This document shows, in pieces, positions 9,325 through 20,399 of a stretch of DNA of 64,000 nt. The translations under genes were made by a program, and so were the position numbers. The notes under the pieces are model-generated. The model did no database searches. It saw nothing but the letters and a program-made list of their open reading frames with translations, and had not been told where the DNA came from. This stretch comes from Bin5 sp009843665 (GTDB taxonomy: Bacteria > Chloroflexota > Anaerolineae > Caldilineales > Caldilineaceae), in the NCBI GenBank assembly GCA_965220285.1, contig OZ244818.1, positions 4,278,001 to 4,342,000 of the forward strand, read 5' to 3'. Numbering within the stretch: the stretch's first letter is position 1; each line of letters begins with the position of its first letter.

Positions 9325-9536
9325 TATCCGGCGGGGACTGCAAGCTGCGCGCACTGGCCAAAGAGAGGAAGAACAAAGATCAACCCGACCACAATCCAGA
9401 CCCAGACCGGCATGCCGAGTATCATCAGGCGGCGCTTCGGCTTGTTTTCTACCGGTCGCGGCAATACAGCCTGGCAGCGCCAGCAGACTTCCTTGTCATC
9501 GGGATTCCAGGTTCCGCATTCGGTGCAGTCGGACAT
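9324..9536 (-). CDS. Small zinc-ribbon membrane protein
   Basis: About 70 residues. A zinc ribbon of the form CTECGTW-x-CWRCQ lies at the N-terminus, followed by a basic linker and one transmembrane segment (MPVWVWIVVGLIFVLPLF). I chose the second Met, just before the ribbon, although an upstream in-frame Met adds six residues. It is the first gene of the M42-mutY group and its stop overlaps the start of M42 copy 3. Function is unknown; the architecture suits a membrane-anchored adaptor. Confidence 0.65.
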   Translation of the reverse strand: MSDCTECGTWNPDDKEVCWRCQAVLPRPVENKPKRRLMILGMPVWVWIVVGLIFVLPLFGQCAQLAVPAG

Positions 9537-9554
9537 ACGGCTACCCCGTGTCAA

Positions 9555-10169
9555 TCTGGTCGAGAATGGCCTGCTTCATGCTAACACAGTTAAGGGGCGT
9601 GGGCAAACGGTTGCCCAAAATGGGGTGCATCCCAAAATTGGGGGTGAACAATCGCATACCTCTGGAGGCACCCAAACCATGGTCAGTTCCATTCCAGTTT
9701 CCACCAGAAAAAGCGCCCTCTCTGCCAACTGACCACTGACCACTGACCACTGCAGTTGGGCGGTCGGGCCTATTCGGCCCTCCCTTGTGCGGGGGCTCCG
9801 CCCCCGCAACGCCCCCGGCCAACAACATGCCTCGTCGACCTGGTGTTGATATTCGTAACAGGTGCCTTTTCGAAGGTGTCTGGCCAGACCACGTCCCGCC
9901 AGCCCCTCGCAGACAACACTGCGGCATTCTCTCCTCGCCCTCGTGCCTGCCCTGCATTTCTACAAAAGCTTGCAAAGATTTCAGCCACCGCTGGCACTGA
10001 TTCCCCGCCAGACTGTTCCCACCCCAAGTCAGGGATGCACCCCCAACAAGCGATCTGTCCCCAATCCCCTCGACCTCTATCTGAGGCACGCCCAATGAGA
10101 TGGCTGTTCGCCCTCCAATTCTGGCGAAAAGTCGAAAAATGACCTGGAAACGAATGCGAGGAGCGCAAC
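9555..10169. other. Intergenic region, gene-free
   Basis: The space between the zinc-ribbon gene and the ABC-2 permease is filled mainly by repeat copy A. Open frames crossing it change with the repeat and show no protein-like composition. I see no gene here. Confidence 0.7.
9622..10043. mobile_element. Dispersed MITE-like repeat, copy A
   Basis: This non-coding element is bounded by perfect 12-bp terminal inverted repeats, GGGGTGCATCCC (9622-9633) and GGGATGCACCCC (10032-10043). Inside are a run of GACCACT 7-mers (about 9731-9752), the 78-bp core identical in all three copies (9757-9834), and a CG-rich tail. The core folds into GGGCC/GGCCC (9766-9780) and a 9-bp TGCGGGGGC/GCCCCCGCA hairpin (9788-9808). 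Flanking CCAAAATG and CCAACAAG match at 6 of 8 positions, perhaps a decayed target duplication. No transposase is encoded. Confidence 0.75.
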
Positions 10170-10967
10170 CTACATCCGCACTTGAATCGCGCTGCCGCTC
10201 TCATAGCGGCGCAAGCCGCGGTAGAAGACGAAGACCGATAGCAGCAGAAAGACCGCACCGCCAGCGCAGATCTGGAACAGTTGCAACAGATCAAACCTGC
10301 GCACAAACTCTGCCGGCACTGCCCCGATGAAGGCCGCCGGAATCAGCGTAAAAAGGAGCAGCTTGGCCGTGCCGTCGAAGAGTGTGATCGGATAGAGAGA
10401 AAAGGTGACAATCGCATTGAACGCGTGCCTCGTCAGCAGGCTTGTATTGCCAATCCAGAAGGTTAGGCTCTGTACCAGGACAAGAAAGGAGATGAGTACG
10501 ACTATGGACGCCAGGCAGCCCAGCGTAAAGCGCAGTAACATCAGGCCGCCAAACGAACCCGAGAAGTAGATTGCTGCGCCAAAACTGAACAGACCGTATG
10601 TAAAATCTCCCGCAGATGACGCGTTGCTGCGGCTGGCCAGTGCATGAAGGAGAACGGGACGCGGCAGCGACAAATAGTAGTCCATCTGACCGCTGGCGAT
10701 CAGCGACGACAGTCGAATTGCATTTCCAAACAGGTATGTGCCGGCCCCAAAACCGGTTGCTACGACGCCGAACAGGAATAGCATGTCAACCAGGTCCCAA
10801 CCGTTTATCTCTTCGAAGCGCGCAAAGAATATGACCCAGAATACGAAGTAGATGGCGTTGTTGAGCATCATTCCAAACACCTGTGTCAGGAAGGAGACTC
10901 TGTACTCCATCGCGCTCAGAAGATTCGTCTTCCACAACGCCAGTACAAATGAGAGCTGACTGCCCAT
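10170..10967 (-). CDS. ABC-2 family transporter permease (second subunit)
   Basis: The 265-residue protein has about six hydrophobic segments and the layout of ABC-2/DUF990-type exporter permeases. It starts 3 nt after the first permease gene ends, in the order ATPase, permease, permease. This arrangement is common in Gram-positive and Chloroflexota exporters for antibiotics, lipids or unknown small molecules. The substrate cannot be inferred. The C-terminus ends in a basic, likely cytoplasmic tail. Confidence 0.85.
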   Translation of the reverse strand: MGSQLSFVLALWKTNLLSAMEYRVSFLTQVFGMMLNNAIYFVFWVIFFARFEEINGWDLVDMLFLFGVVATGFGAGTYLFGNAIRLSSLIASGQMDYYLSLPRPVLLHALASRSNASSAGDFTYGLFSFGAAIYFSGSFGGLMLLRFTLGCLASIVVLISFLVLVQSLTFWIGNTSLLTRHAFNAIVTFSLYPITLFDGTAKLLLFTLIPAAFIGAVPAEFVRRFDLLQLFQICAGGAVFLLLSVFVFYRGLRRYESGSAIQVRM

Positions 10968-10970
10968 GGC

Positions 10971-11825
10971 TCAACCCCCGTTTATCACCAGGCGCGCCAC
11001 CGCCCTTCTGTAAATCACCCACACGATACCGCCGACAACAGCCAGCCAGATGCACTGCTGCAGGAAGACGTGACCCAGACGCGCCAGGCTAGGTTCGACG
11101 AACAAGCGGGCCGGCCCGTATATGATCCAGGCGAACGGCAAATTGAGCGAGATCGTCTGCAACCAGGCCGGGAAGAAATCAAGCGGAATCAGCACCCCGC
11201 CTAGCAGCAGCAGGAACTTCTGGTAGATCCAGCGGAAGGCATTTGTTTCCTCGACAACAAACGCACTTAGACCGATCAGCGCCGAAAAGCAGAAGTCCAG
11301 CAGCCAGGAAAGGACCACAGCAGCCCCCGCGAATATCCAGCCCGCAATCCCCGGCGGCGGGCCTACCATCAGCCAGACCACTGCGCTACCGATTAGGAGG
11401 TTGCCGCCAAAGGCCAGTAGGCTGTCGCCCAGCCCGGCGGCGAAGTGATAGAGGATGAAATTGAACGGCTTGTTCAGCAGATAGGCGACGCTGCCATCCT
11501 TCACCTGCTCAGAGAATGTCTCCGACAGGTCATGCTTGCTCAACATCACCGCCTCCGCCATCATCAGGTACCACATCGTGTCCGCCAACGTTAGCCCGGC
11601 GATGGAGCTCTCGCCCGTAGCACCGTACGTAACCCGCCACAGGTTCATGAAGATCCACATGAAGAGGACGATCAGCAGGCTTCGCCCCAGCAAGTCGATC
11701 GGGTAGGCAAGGCTGTTCAGCAACTGCGTGCGAAAAACGGCCCAGTATTTTCCGGCCACGGCCGCAGCCGAATGTTCACGCACGCGACCCTCGACAGTCA
11801 GAGCGCCTGCCTCTTTGCTACGCAC
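10971..11825 (-). CDS. ABC-2 family transporter permease (first subunit)
   Basis: This 284-residue membrane protein has a polar N-terminus of about 30 residues and then about six hydrophobic segments. It shares the general fold of its neighbour but little sequence. It lies 2 nt downstream of the ATPase gene, so all three are co-transcribed. The two permeases probably form a heterodimeric export channel. Confidence 0.85.
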   Translation of the reverse strand: MRSKEAGALTVEGRVREHSAAAVAGKYWAVFRTQLLNSLAYPIDLLGRSLLIVLFMWIFMNLWRVTYGATGESSIAGLTLADTMWYLMMAEAVMLSKHDLSETFSEQVKDGSVAYLLNKPFNFILYHFAAGLGDSLLAFGGNLLIGSAVVWLMVGPPPGIAGWIFAGAAVVLSWLLDFCFSALIGLSAFVVEETNAFRWIYQKFLLLLGGVLIPLDFFPAWLQTISLNLPFAWIIYGPARLFVEPSLARLGHVFLQQCIWLAVVGGIVWVIYRRAVARLVINGG

Positions 11826-11827
11826 TT

Positions 11828-12814
11828 CTAAGCCTCCGTTCGCGCGTATATGGCGCTGATCACGTCCTCAAGCGACGGCTCTGAAACCGTTACGTCAGCC
11901 AGGCTGCCCGCCGCCGCCAGGCCGCTGATCACCGGCTCCACCGGCGTGACCCGCGTGTCAAAGCGCATCTTGGCCCCGTACAGCCCCACCTTGACCATCT
12001 CCACCCCCGGCAGGCTGAAGTCCGGGGCCAGCTGTTCGTTATAGCGCACGTCGACAGTCTTTACCGTCAGGTAGCGCCGCTTCAGCGACGACACCTTATC
12101 GCGATAGACGATCTCGCCGTGATTGACGATGATCACGCGTCTGCACAACGTCTCGATGTCGCCGGCATCATGGCTCGTCAGCAGCACCCCTACGCCCTCC
12201 AATTCGTTCATGCGCTGGATAGTCATGCGCAGACGCTGCTTGGCCACCACGTCAAGACCGATCGACGGCTCGTCCAGCAGGAGAACGCGCGGCTTATGCA
12301 GTAATGAGGCCGCAACTTCGCAGCGCATCCGTTGGCCCAGCGACAGTTTTCGCACCGGCGTCTCCAGCAGCTCCTCGATCTCAAAGGCCTCCGCCAGAAA
12401 CGAGATCCGCTGCCTTAACGAACTGTCGTCGAGTTCGTAGATTTTGCCAAAGAGGTAGAACGTATCCACCGCCGGCAGGTGATACCACAGCTGCGGACGT
12501 TGACCGAAGACCGAGCCGATCTGAAAGGCAAGGTCCTGCCGTTGCTGCCACGGCACATGGCCCAGTATCGTCGCCTCGCCGCCGCTTGGATGCAAAATGC
12601 CGGTCAGAATCTTGATAGTAGTCGACTTGCCGGCGCCATTGGGTCCGATGAATCCCAGCAGTTCCCCATCCTCCATCTCGAACGAAAGCCCGCGCACCGC
12701 CTCGATCGACTGGTACGACGGCCGCCACAGCGCGCGCAGACTCCCCCGCAGGCCGGCAGCCTTGCGCTTCATTTGAAAGGTCTTACGCAAATTGCGTACT
12801 GAAATGGCAGGCAT
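11828..12814 (-). CDS. ABC transporter ATP-binding protein (ABC-2 exporter)
   Basis: Walker A GPNGAGKST, signature LSLGQRMR and Walker B VLLLDEPSIGLD mark an ABC ATPase. The N-terminal segment (about 1-45), including the QSIEAVRGLSF strand, and the roughly 90-residue C-terminal extension match the subgroup paired with DUF990-like permeases. The length of 328 residues is normal. It heads a three-gene minus-strand operon with the two permeases. A 284-nt spacer divergent from alaS holds its promoter. Confidence 0.92.
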   Translation of the reverse strand: MPAISVRNLRKTFQMKRKAAGLRGSLRALWRPSYQSIEAVRGLSFEMEDGELLGFIGPNGAGKSTTIKILTGILHPSGGEATILGHVPWQQRQDLAFQIGSVFGQRPQLWYHLPAVDTFYLFGKIYELDDSSLRQRISFLAEAFEIEELLETPVRKLSLGQRMRCEVAASLLHKPRVLLLDEPSIGLDVVAKQRLRMTIQRMNELEGVGVLLTSHDAGDIETLCRRVIIVNHGEIVYRDKVSSLKRRYLTVKTVDVRYNEQLAPDFSLPGVEMVKVGLYGAKMRFDTRVTPVEPVISGLAAAGSLADVTVSEPSLEDVISAIYARTEA

Positions 12815-13001
12815 GTTTAAGTGTCCGAACCGAACGACAACTGTGCGACTTCAGTCCAGTCATACAGTTGTAAATGTCATCAGATGCCGACTTCGGCTCC
12901 ACCTGTGGCCATTATTAACGCGGATCGGCGTCATCACCAATATGGAGGCAGTATGAACTGAAAGCGGACCCCCGTGCGGTTTCCCCAAATGGCCCTGAAT
13001 T

Positions 13002-13010
13002 TGCTAAAAT
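13002..13010 (+). promoter_or_regulatory. Putative extended -10 promoter of alaS
   Basis: TGCTAAAAT matches TGnTATAAT with 5 of 6 hexamer bases, and a leader of about 80 nt follows to alaS. No strong -35 is apparent. It lies in the divergent spacer between the ABC-2 exporter and alaS. Confidence 0.45.
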
Positions 13011-13098
13011 CGGCAGCAGTCCGTACGTTCGTAGGCATGGGAATGACCCTTGCCCTCGGAACTACATCTATGTCTGACCGAACCAAGCGAGGCGTCCG

Positions 13099-15798
<2,700 letters not shown>

Positions 15799-15858
15799 AA
15801 GGCGCCCAGACTGCCCCCGCCTCTACTGCGATCCTGATTCCTAGGCCGGTTCATTCAA

Positions 15859-17460
15859 GTGGCAGAGATTCTCAACATAGAACATGACATCCGAATCGAT
15901 GCCCTGCGTCAGCAGTTGGCGCGCCTGGGGCGCGGGCAGGTGGTCGTAGTCCTGCCCGGCGGCTGCACCCACTTGGAAAGCCTGCCGCGCTTGCGACTGC
16001 TGCAACGTCAGGCCCAACTCCAGGGCCAGGCGCTGGCACTGGTTACGCCCGATCCGACCATTCGCCAGAACGCCAAACGTCTGGGCATCCCTGCATTTGG
16101 CAGCGAAGCAGCCGCCCGCTGGCGCCGCTGGGGAACAGGCGCCGCCGCGCCCCGCAACGCTGCCAACCGCACCGGGACTTTGCTCCCGGAGCCCCCTCAC
16201 TGGCGCCAGGGAAATGGTTCGATCGATCCAAAACTGCGTGCGCGTCCCAGATTTGATCGAGTTCGTAGCCGCCGTATCCGCGCCGCGAGGCGCTATCATC
16301 GCGACACACCACTCTGGCTGCAGATCGTCGGATACCTGTTTGTAGGCCTCTTTATGGTGACGTTTCTGAGCGGATTCGTCTACTACGTACTGCCCGCGGC
16401 CACGGTCACCCTTGTACCCGGCCAGCGCACACTTGAAACGACCGTACTTCTGACCGCCGATCCGCAGCTCGAAGCCTCCGACCTCGAACAAGGACTGCTG
16501 TCGGCCCGCCTGATCGAGACGACGGTTGAAGCAACAGGAACTGTGTCCACGACCGGCAGCGGCTGGTCCGAGGTGGAGCTGGCCCAGGGAATGGTAGTCT
16601 TTACCAACCAGACCAACCGCACCGTGCGAATCCCGGCCGGCACGATCGTCTCAACCAGCACCGGCGACGACGTCGACTTCCGAATCCTTGAGGATCTTGA
16701 GATCCCTGGCCCCCTTGGTACCCAGGCTGAGGTCGAAATAGAGGCAACCGAGCCGGGTATCCTCGGCAATGTTCCCAGCAACAGGATTACAACGGTCGCC
16801 GGCGGTCTCCGTACCCGCGTACGCGTAACCAATCCCGAGGCCACCTCTGGCGGGGCCAATACCCGCGTGCGATTGGTCACGCAGGAGGACAGGGACAGGC
16901 TGCTTGACCAGGTCTACAGCGGGATTCGGGAGGTGGCCCATGAGAGGCTGTCTGTGGAACTGGGCCCGGATGAATGGATGCCCGAAGACACCATTCTTAC
17001 TTACATCACTGCCCAGTTTTTCGACCAGTTCAACGATGAACCTGCCGACGAGCTCAACCTCACTCTTCGAGTGCTGATTCAGGGAAGTGTGATTAACCGG
17101 TCGGAGTCTGAAGAAGCGGCAATGGTGGCCCTGCGCGCCGAAGTGCCCGAACGCGGCCAGCTCGTCGCCGAATCGATCAATTTCACGGTCGAACCCAATA
17201 CGGTCGTTACCGGGCGCACCCTGCGTTACTCAATGACCGCCAGCGGAAACTACGTCATACCCATCGAAGTAAGGGCCGTCAGCCGCGCGGTAACCGGTCT
17301 CAATACCGAAGAGGCGGCCCGCAGGCTGCAGGATGACTGGTTGCTGGCCAGGGAGCCGGAATTCTACCAGGATCCCGCCTGGTTCGGCACGCTCCCCCAG
17401 ATCGCCAGTCGCATCCAGGTTCGGGTCGAGTTGAGCGAAGCCGCCCGCAGCGGGCAGTAG
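15859..17460 (+). CDS. Single-pass membrane protein with baseplate J-like domain
   Basis: This 533-residue protein begins at GTG. Residues 1-90 form a soluble alpha/beta region with a VVVVLPGG strand. A low-complexity Arg/Pro/Ala linker follows, then one transmembrane helix at about 155-178. The remainder is predicted extracytoplasmic and rich in beta strands (ATVTLVPGQRTLE; AEVEIEATEPGILGNVPSNRI). That part resembles the 'baseplate J/gp47' domain found in many Chloroflexota and Firmicutes surface proteins, not a phage structure. It sits between alaS and ruvX. Function is unknown. Confidence 0.6.
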   Translation: MAEILNIEHDIRIDALRQQLARLGRGQVVVVLPGGCTHLESLPRLRLLQRQAQLQGQALALVTPDPTIRQNAKRLGIPAFGSEAAARWRRWGTGAAAPRNAANRTGTLLPEPPHWRQGNGSIDPKLRARPRFDRVRSRRIRAARRYHRDTPLWLQIVGYLFVGLFMVTFLSGFVYYVLPAATVTLVPGQRTLETTVLLTADPQLEASDLEQGLLSARLIETTVEATGTVSTTGSGWSEVELAQGMVVFTNQTNRTVRIPAGTIVSTSTGDDVDFRILEDLEIPGPLGTQAEVEIEATEPGILGNVPSNRITTVAGGLRTRVRVTNPEATSGGANTRVRLVTQEDRDRLLDQVYSGIREVAHERLSVELGPDEWMPEDTILTYITAQFFDQFNDEPADELNLTLRVLIQGSVINRSESEEAAMVALRAEVPERGQLVAESINFTVEPNTVVTGRTLRYSMTASGNYVIPIEVRAVSRAVTGLNTEEAARRLQDDWLLAREPEFYQDPAWFGTLPQIASRIQVRVELSEAARSGQ

Positions 17461-17473
17461 CCTCCTCTTGCTG

Positions 17474-17938
17474 ATGACCCAGCCCAACCGCGCCAAACAT
17501 TCAGCGCCGCCGGGCAAGATCATCGCCCTCGACGTGGGCGACGCCCGTATCGGTGTTGCCGCTTGCGATCCACTTCGCCTGACAGTGCGTCCACTCTGTA
17601 CGCTTCACCGCCGCAACCGCCGCACCGACTTCGACGCCCTCGCCAAAATCTTTGCAGAAGAGGAGGCCGTGCTGGTCGTCTGCGGGCTGCCCTACAACAT
17701 GGACGGCAGTGAAGGCCCGCAAGCACACAGGATCCGCAACTGGGCAGCACGCTTCACCCGCGCCCTGCGGAACATCCTCGGCGACGACGTACCCCTCGTA
17801 CTCTGGGATGAGCGCCTCAGCAGCTTTGTCGCCGACGAATGGATCGCCGAAGAAGGACCGCACCCGGCCGGGCAGGACGCGATTGCCGCAGCAGTGATTC
17901 TACGCAGCTATCTGGATGTTCAGAGGACCTGTCGATAA
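17474..17938 (+). CDS. ruvX: Putative pre-16S rRNA nuclease / Holliday junction resolvase-like (YqgF)
   Basis: YqgF/RuvX is an RNase H-fold nuclease involved in 16S rRNA 5' maturation. The catalytic acidic residues appear in IIALDVGDARIGVA, in LWDERLSS and in the late GQDAIAAAVIL motif. GLPYNMDGSEGPQ is the family's conserved loop. The ATG at 17474 gives 154 residues; an in-frame TTG lies two codons upstream. It follows the baseplate-J-like gene by 13 nt. alaS-ruvX proximity is common in bacteria. Confidence 0.92.
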   Translation: MTQPNRAKHSAPPGKIIALDVGDARIGVAACDPLRLTVRPLCTLHRRNRRTDFDALAKIFAEEEAVLVVCGLPYNMDGSEGPQAHRIRNWAARFTRALRNILGDDVPLVLWDERLSSFVADEWIAEEGPHPAGQDAIAAAVILRSYLDVQRTCR

Positions 17939-17970
17939 CCAATCCCGCGTGTCACGCGGAGTTTCTCGAA

Positions 17971-17999
17971 TTGTTGTGGCTTTGCGCAAATGGTAATCT
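17971..17999 (+). promoter_or_regulatory. Putative promoter of the nucleotidyltransferase pair
   Basis: TTGTTG (17971-17976), a 17-bp spacer, and TAATCT (17994-17999) preceded by TGG form a plausible -35/extended -10 promoter. Transcription would begin near 18006, about 55 nt before the first gene of the pair. Confidence 0.4.
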
Positions 18000-18061
18000 G
18001 AAGAAGCGCCTAGCGAGACTTGGCCTCTTCAGCAAAGTACGTTCAAGCTCGGGAGAAATAC

Positions 18062-18484
18062 ATGACAATAAGCACGGAGCACATCAGGCGCTGTATACAA
18101 ACCCTCAGGACCGCATGGGACGGGCTTGAGCGGTACGAGGCCGGCGATGTGATGTACGAAATCTACCGTGCGGCTTGCGTAAAGGAGATTGAACTCGTAC
18201 TGGAGCAGAGCGGGCGGTTGCTCAAGAAAAAGCTTCGGCCCTACTTCGCCAGTAACCGGCAGGCGGACCAGCTCACTTTCAATGATATTTTTCGCCATGC
18301 CGCCAAGCACAGCCTGATCAGCGGCGACGAATGTGAACGCTGGCTCGAATACCGTGCACTTCGCAATGAGACCGCGCCCGAAGATGGCGAACAGTTCGCT
18401 GAAAGAACGCTGGAGATTCTGCCGCATTTCGTCGCTGACGCTGAGGAGCTGGTAAATGCAATCGGGGAGGGCCGGGATGGCTGA
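18062..18484 (+). CDS. HepT-like / HI0074-type nucleotidyltransferase substrate-binding protein
   Basis: This 140-residue all-helical protein starts at the ATG after GGGAGA. YEIYRAACVKEIELVLEQSGRLLKKKL and WLEYRALRNETAP fit the HI0074/HepT superfamily, which pairs with MNT-domain nucleotidyltransferases. Known HepT toxins have an Rx4-6H catalytic motif followed by Tyr. Here the equivalent stretch RNETAPEDGE lacks the His, so RNase toxicity is doubtful. Its stop overlaps the start of the MNT gene by 8 nt. Confidence 0.75.
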   Translation: MTISTEHIRRCIQTLRTAWDGLERYEAGDVMYEIYRAACVKEIELVLEQSGRLLKKKLRPYFASNRQADQLTFNDIFRHAAKHSLISGDECERWLEYRALRNETAPEDGEQFAERTLEILPHFVADAEELVNAIGEGRDG

Positions 18485-18794
18485 CCGCCTCCACCTGAAA
18501 CTAAGGCATCGCCGCATGCTTGAGGACATCCTGCATGCCCACGTGCCGGAAGTCGAGGTATGGGTCTATGGCAGCCGCACCAGCGGTCGCAGTCACGACG
18601 GCAGCGATCTGGACCTGGTCTTGCGCAGCCCAGAACTGAAAGAAATCCCGCTAAGTAAGCTCGTTGACTTGGAAGAAGCTCTGCGCGAGTCAACTCGTCC
18701 CTTTCTAATCGAAGCCCGGGATTGGGCGCGCTTGCCCGATAGCTTTCATCGCGAAATCGCTCGCGACTATGTTGTGCTGATGGGGCCGACTTGA
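18477..18794 (+). CDS. MNT-domain nucleotidyltransferase (MntA-like)
   Basis: This 105-residue minimal nucleotidyltransferase has YGSRTSGRSHDGSDLDLV at about 31-48: Gly32-Ser33 and the metal-binding Asp44 and Asp46. In MntA-HepT (type VII) systems such proteins AMPylate and silence HepT. Others form two-subunit transferases of the HI0073/HI0074 type. The ATG lies within the 3' end of the partner gene, so translation is coupled. It is convergent with the glutamate dehydrogenase gene 20 nt away. Confidence 0.85.
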   Translation: MADRLHLKLRHRRMLEDILHAHVPEVEVWVYGSRTSGRSHDGSDLDLVLRSPELKEIPLSKLVDLEEALRESTRPFLIEARDWARLPDSFHREIARDYVVLMGPT

Positions 18795-18814
18795 CGGCCA
18801 TACCTCAAAGAAGC

Positions 18815-20287
18815 TTACGGATAGATTCCCCTGTACTCTAGAGCATCCACGATTCTCTGTATCGCGATAGTGTAGGCTGCTGTCCTCAGGTCCTGGCCGG
18901 TCTGTAGGGTGATCGCCAGAACGTCGTCCAGGTTGTCCAGCAGCTTTCGTTTCATCTGATGCCGGATCTCGCTCTCGTCCCACGAAAAGGCCTGCAGGTC
19001 CTGCACCCATTCAAAGTAACTGACCACCACGCCGCCGGCATTACACAGAATATCCGGAATGATCAGGACCCCCTTGTCTTCCAGAATGCGATCTGCTTCC
19101 GGCGTAGTCGGCCCATTGGCTCCCTCTGCGATGACTCTGGCGTTGATCCTGTCTGCGTTCTCCTTGGTGATCTGCCCCTCCAGGGCCGCCGGAATCAGAA
19201 CGTCTACATTCAACTCCAGCAGCTCCTCTCCTGTCAGCGCGTTCGCACGCGGATAGCCGCCGACCGTCCCCGTCTCTTCAGCGTAATGTTTAAGATGGCG
19301 CGGATCCAGGCCGCGCTCGTCATATACTGCCCCGTTCACGTCGCTGACCGCCACAACCTTGGCGCCCCGTTCGTGCATTGCCCGTGCAGCCCAACTGCCC
19401 ACATTGCCGAATCCCTGAATCGCAACCGTTGCATCTTCCAGGTGAAGCCCCATGCGCCGGCGCAGCATGGCCCGGGTTACGTATGTGATGCCTAAGCCCG
19501 TGGCGTACTCCCTTCCCGCAGAGCCCCCCACAGCCAGCGGCTTACCCGTCGTCACCGCCGGCACCGAATAGCCCCGGTTCATGGAATAGGTGTCCATGAC
19601 CCAGGCCATCACCCTCGCATCGGTTCCAACGTCAGGCGCCGGAATGTCCATCTCCGGGCCTATGAAGAGACTGATCTCCGACGTGTAGCGCCGGGTCATT
19701 GCCTGCAGCTCCCTCTCCGACAGCTCCTTTGGGTTCACGACCACACCACCCTTGGCGCCCCCGTAGGGCAGGTTCATCAACGCGCACTTCCACGTCATCC
19801 ACATGGCCAGTGCCCGCGATTCGTCCAGGGTCACGTCGGGATGGTAGCGGATACCCCCTTTTGTAGGCCCCAACGCCGTGTTGTGATGCACCCGGAACCC
19901 GGTGAAATTTCGCATCGAGCCATCATCCATCACCACCGGGAAGTGCACGATCAGTTCCCGGCGCGGCATACTCAGATGTTCGCGCAGATCGTCGTCAAGA
20001 TCCATGACACTGGCGACGCGATTCAACTGTTCCTGGGCCACGGAAAATGCACTGGCGCGCTGGACGGCGTGCGGCTGCGTTGACTCTGATTCAATCTCGG
20101 TTGACTGGGAGCCCGAAGGCGGATGCTGCTTGGAGGAACCGCCTGATGGCGGAGACTGTGGATCGGTTCTGGCAGGTGAAGGGCTCGAACCTTTTGGCTC
20201 TTGTACAAGGGAGCGGGCATCAGCTTGTCTTTCTGAGCTGCTCGCTTCCCGCGCCGCAGAATTCGAATTGTACCGTTTTTTCGTCAT
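18815..20287 (-). CDS. gdhA: Glutamate dehydrogenase (Glu/Leu/Phe/Val dehydrogenase family)
   Basis: GDH interconverts glutamate and 2-oxoglutarate with NAD(P). The substrate-binding and catalytic PYGGAKGG, the PAPDVGTD motif and the Rossmann VAIQGFGNVGS are clear. The start ATG at 20287 follows GAGGGG by 7 nt. The core begins only after about 70 residues: the N-terminal extension is rich in Ser, Pro and Gln and probably disordered. That makes 490 residues against about 415-425 normally. The extension may be regulatory or simply lineage-specific. The gene stands alone. Confidence 0.93.
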   Translation of the reverse strand: MTKKRYNSNSAAREASSSERQADARSLVQEPKGSSPSPARTDPQSPPSGGSSKQHPPSGSQSTEIESESTQPHAVQRASAFSVAQEQLNRVASVMDLDDDLREHLSMPRRELIVHFPVVMDDGSMRNFTGFRVHHNTALGPTKGGIRYHPDVTLDESRALAMWMTWKCALMNLPYGGAKGGVVVNPKELSERELQAMTRRYTSEISLFIGPEMDIPAPDVGTDARVMAWVMDTYSMNRGYSVPAVTTGKPLAVGGSAGREYATGLGITYVTRAMLRRRMGLHLEDATVAIQGFGNVGSWAARAMHERGAKVVAVSDVNGAVYDERGLDPRHLKHYAEETGTVGGYPRANALTGEELLELNVDVLIPAALEGQITKENADRINARVIAEGANGPTTPEADRILEDKGVLIIPDILCNAGGVVVSYFEWVQDLQAFSWDESEIRHQMKRKLLDNLDDVLAITLQTGQDLRTAAYTIAIQRIVDALEYRGIYP

Positions 20288-20399
20288 CGAAAAACCCCTC
20301 TTTGGTTGTAAGCTCAGACGCAACCGCCTGAGTCGCGTATCGCTCCTCAATACAGGACTTCTCGCAAAAAGCCCGCCTGCTGGACTTCGCGAACCTGCT

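Noticed and set aside
9731..9752. GACCACT repeats as the beginning of a CRISPR array or tandem-repeat locus
   Set aside because: Only three short 7-bp units, contiguous and without spacers, and they form part of the dispersed element.
9788..9808. Core GC hairpin of the repeats as an intrinsic terminator
   Set aside because: The stem is strong but no T-run follows on either strand in any of the three copies.
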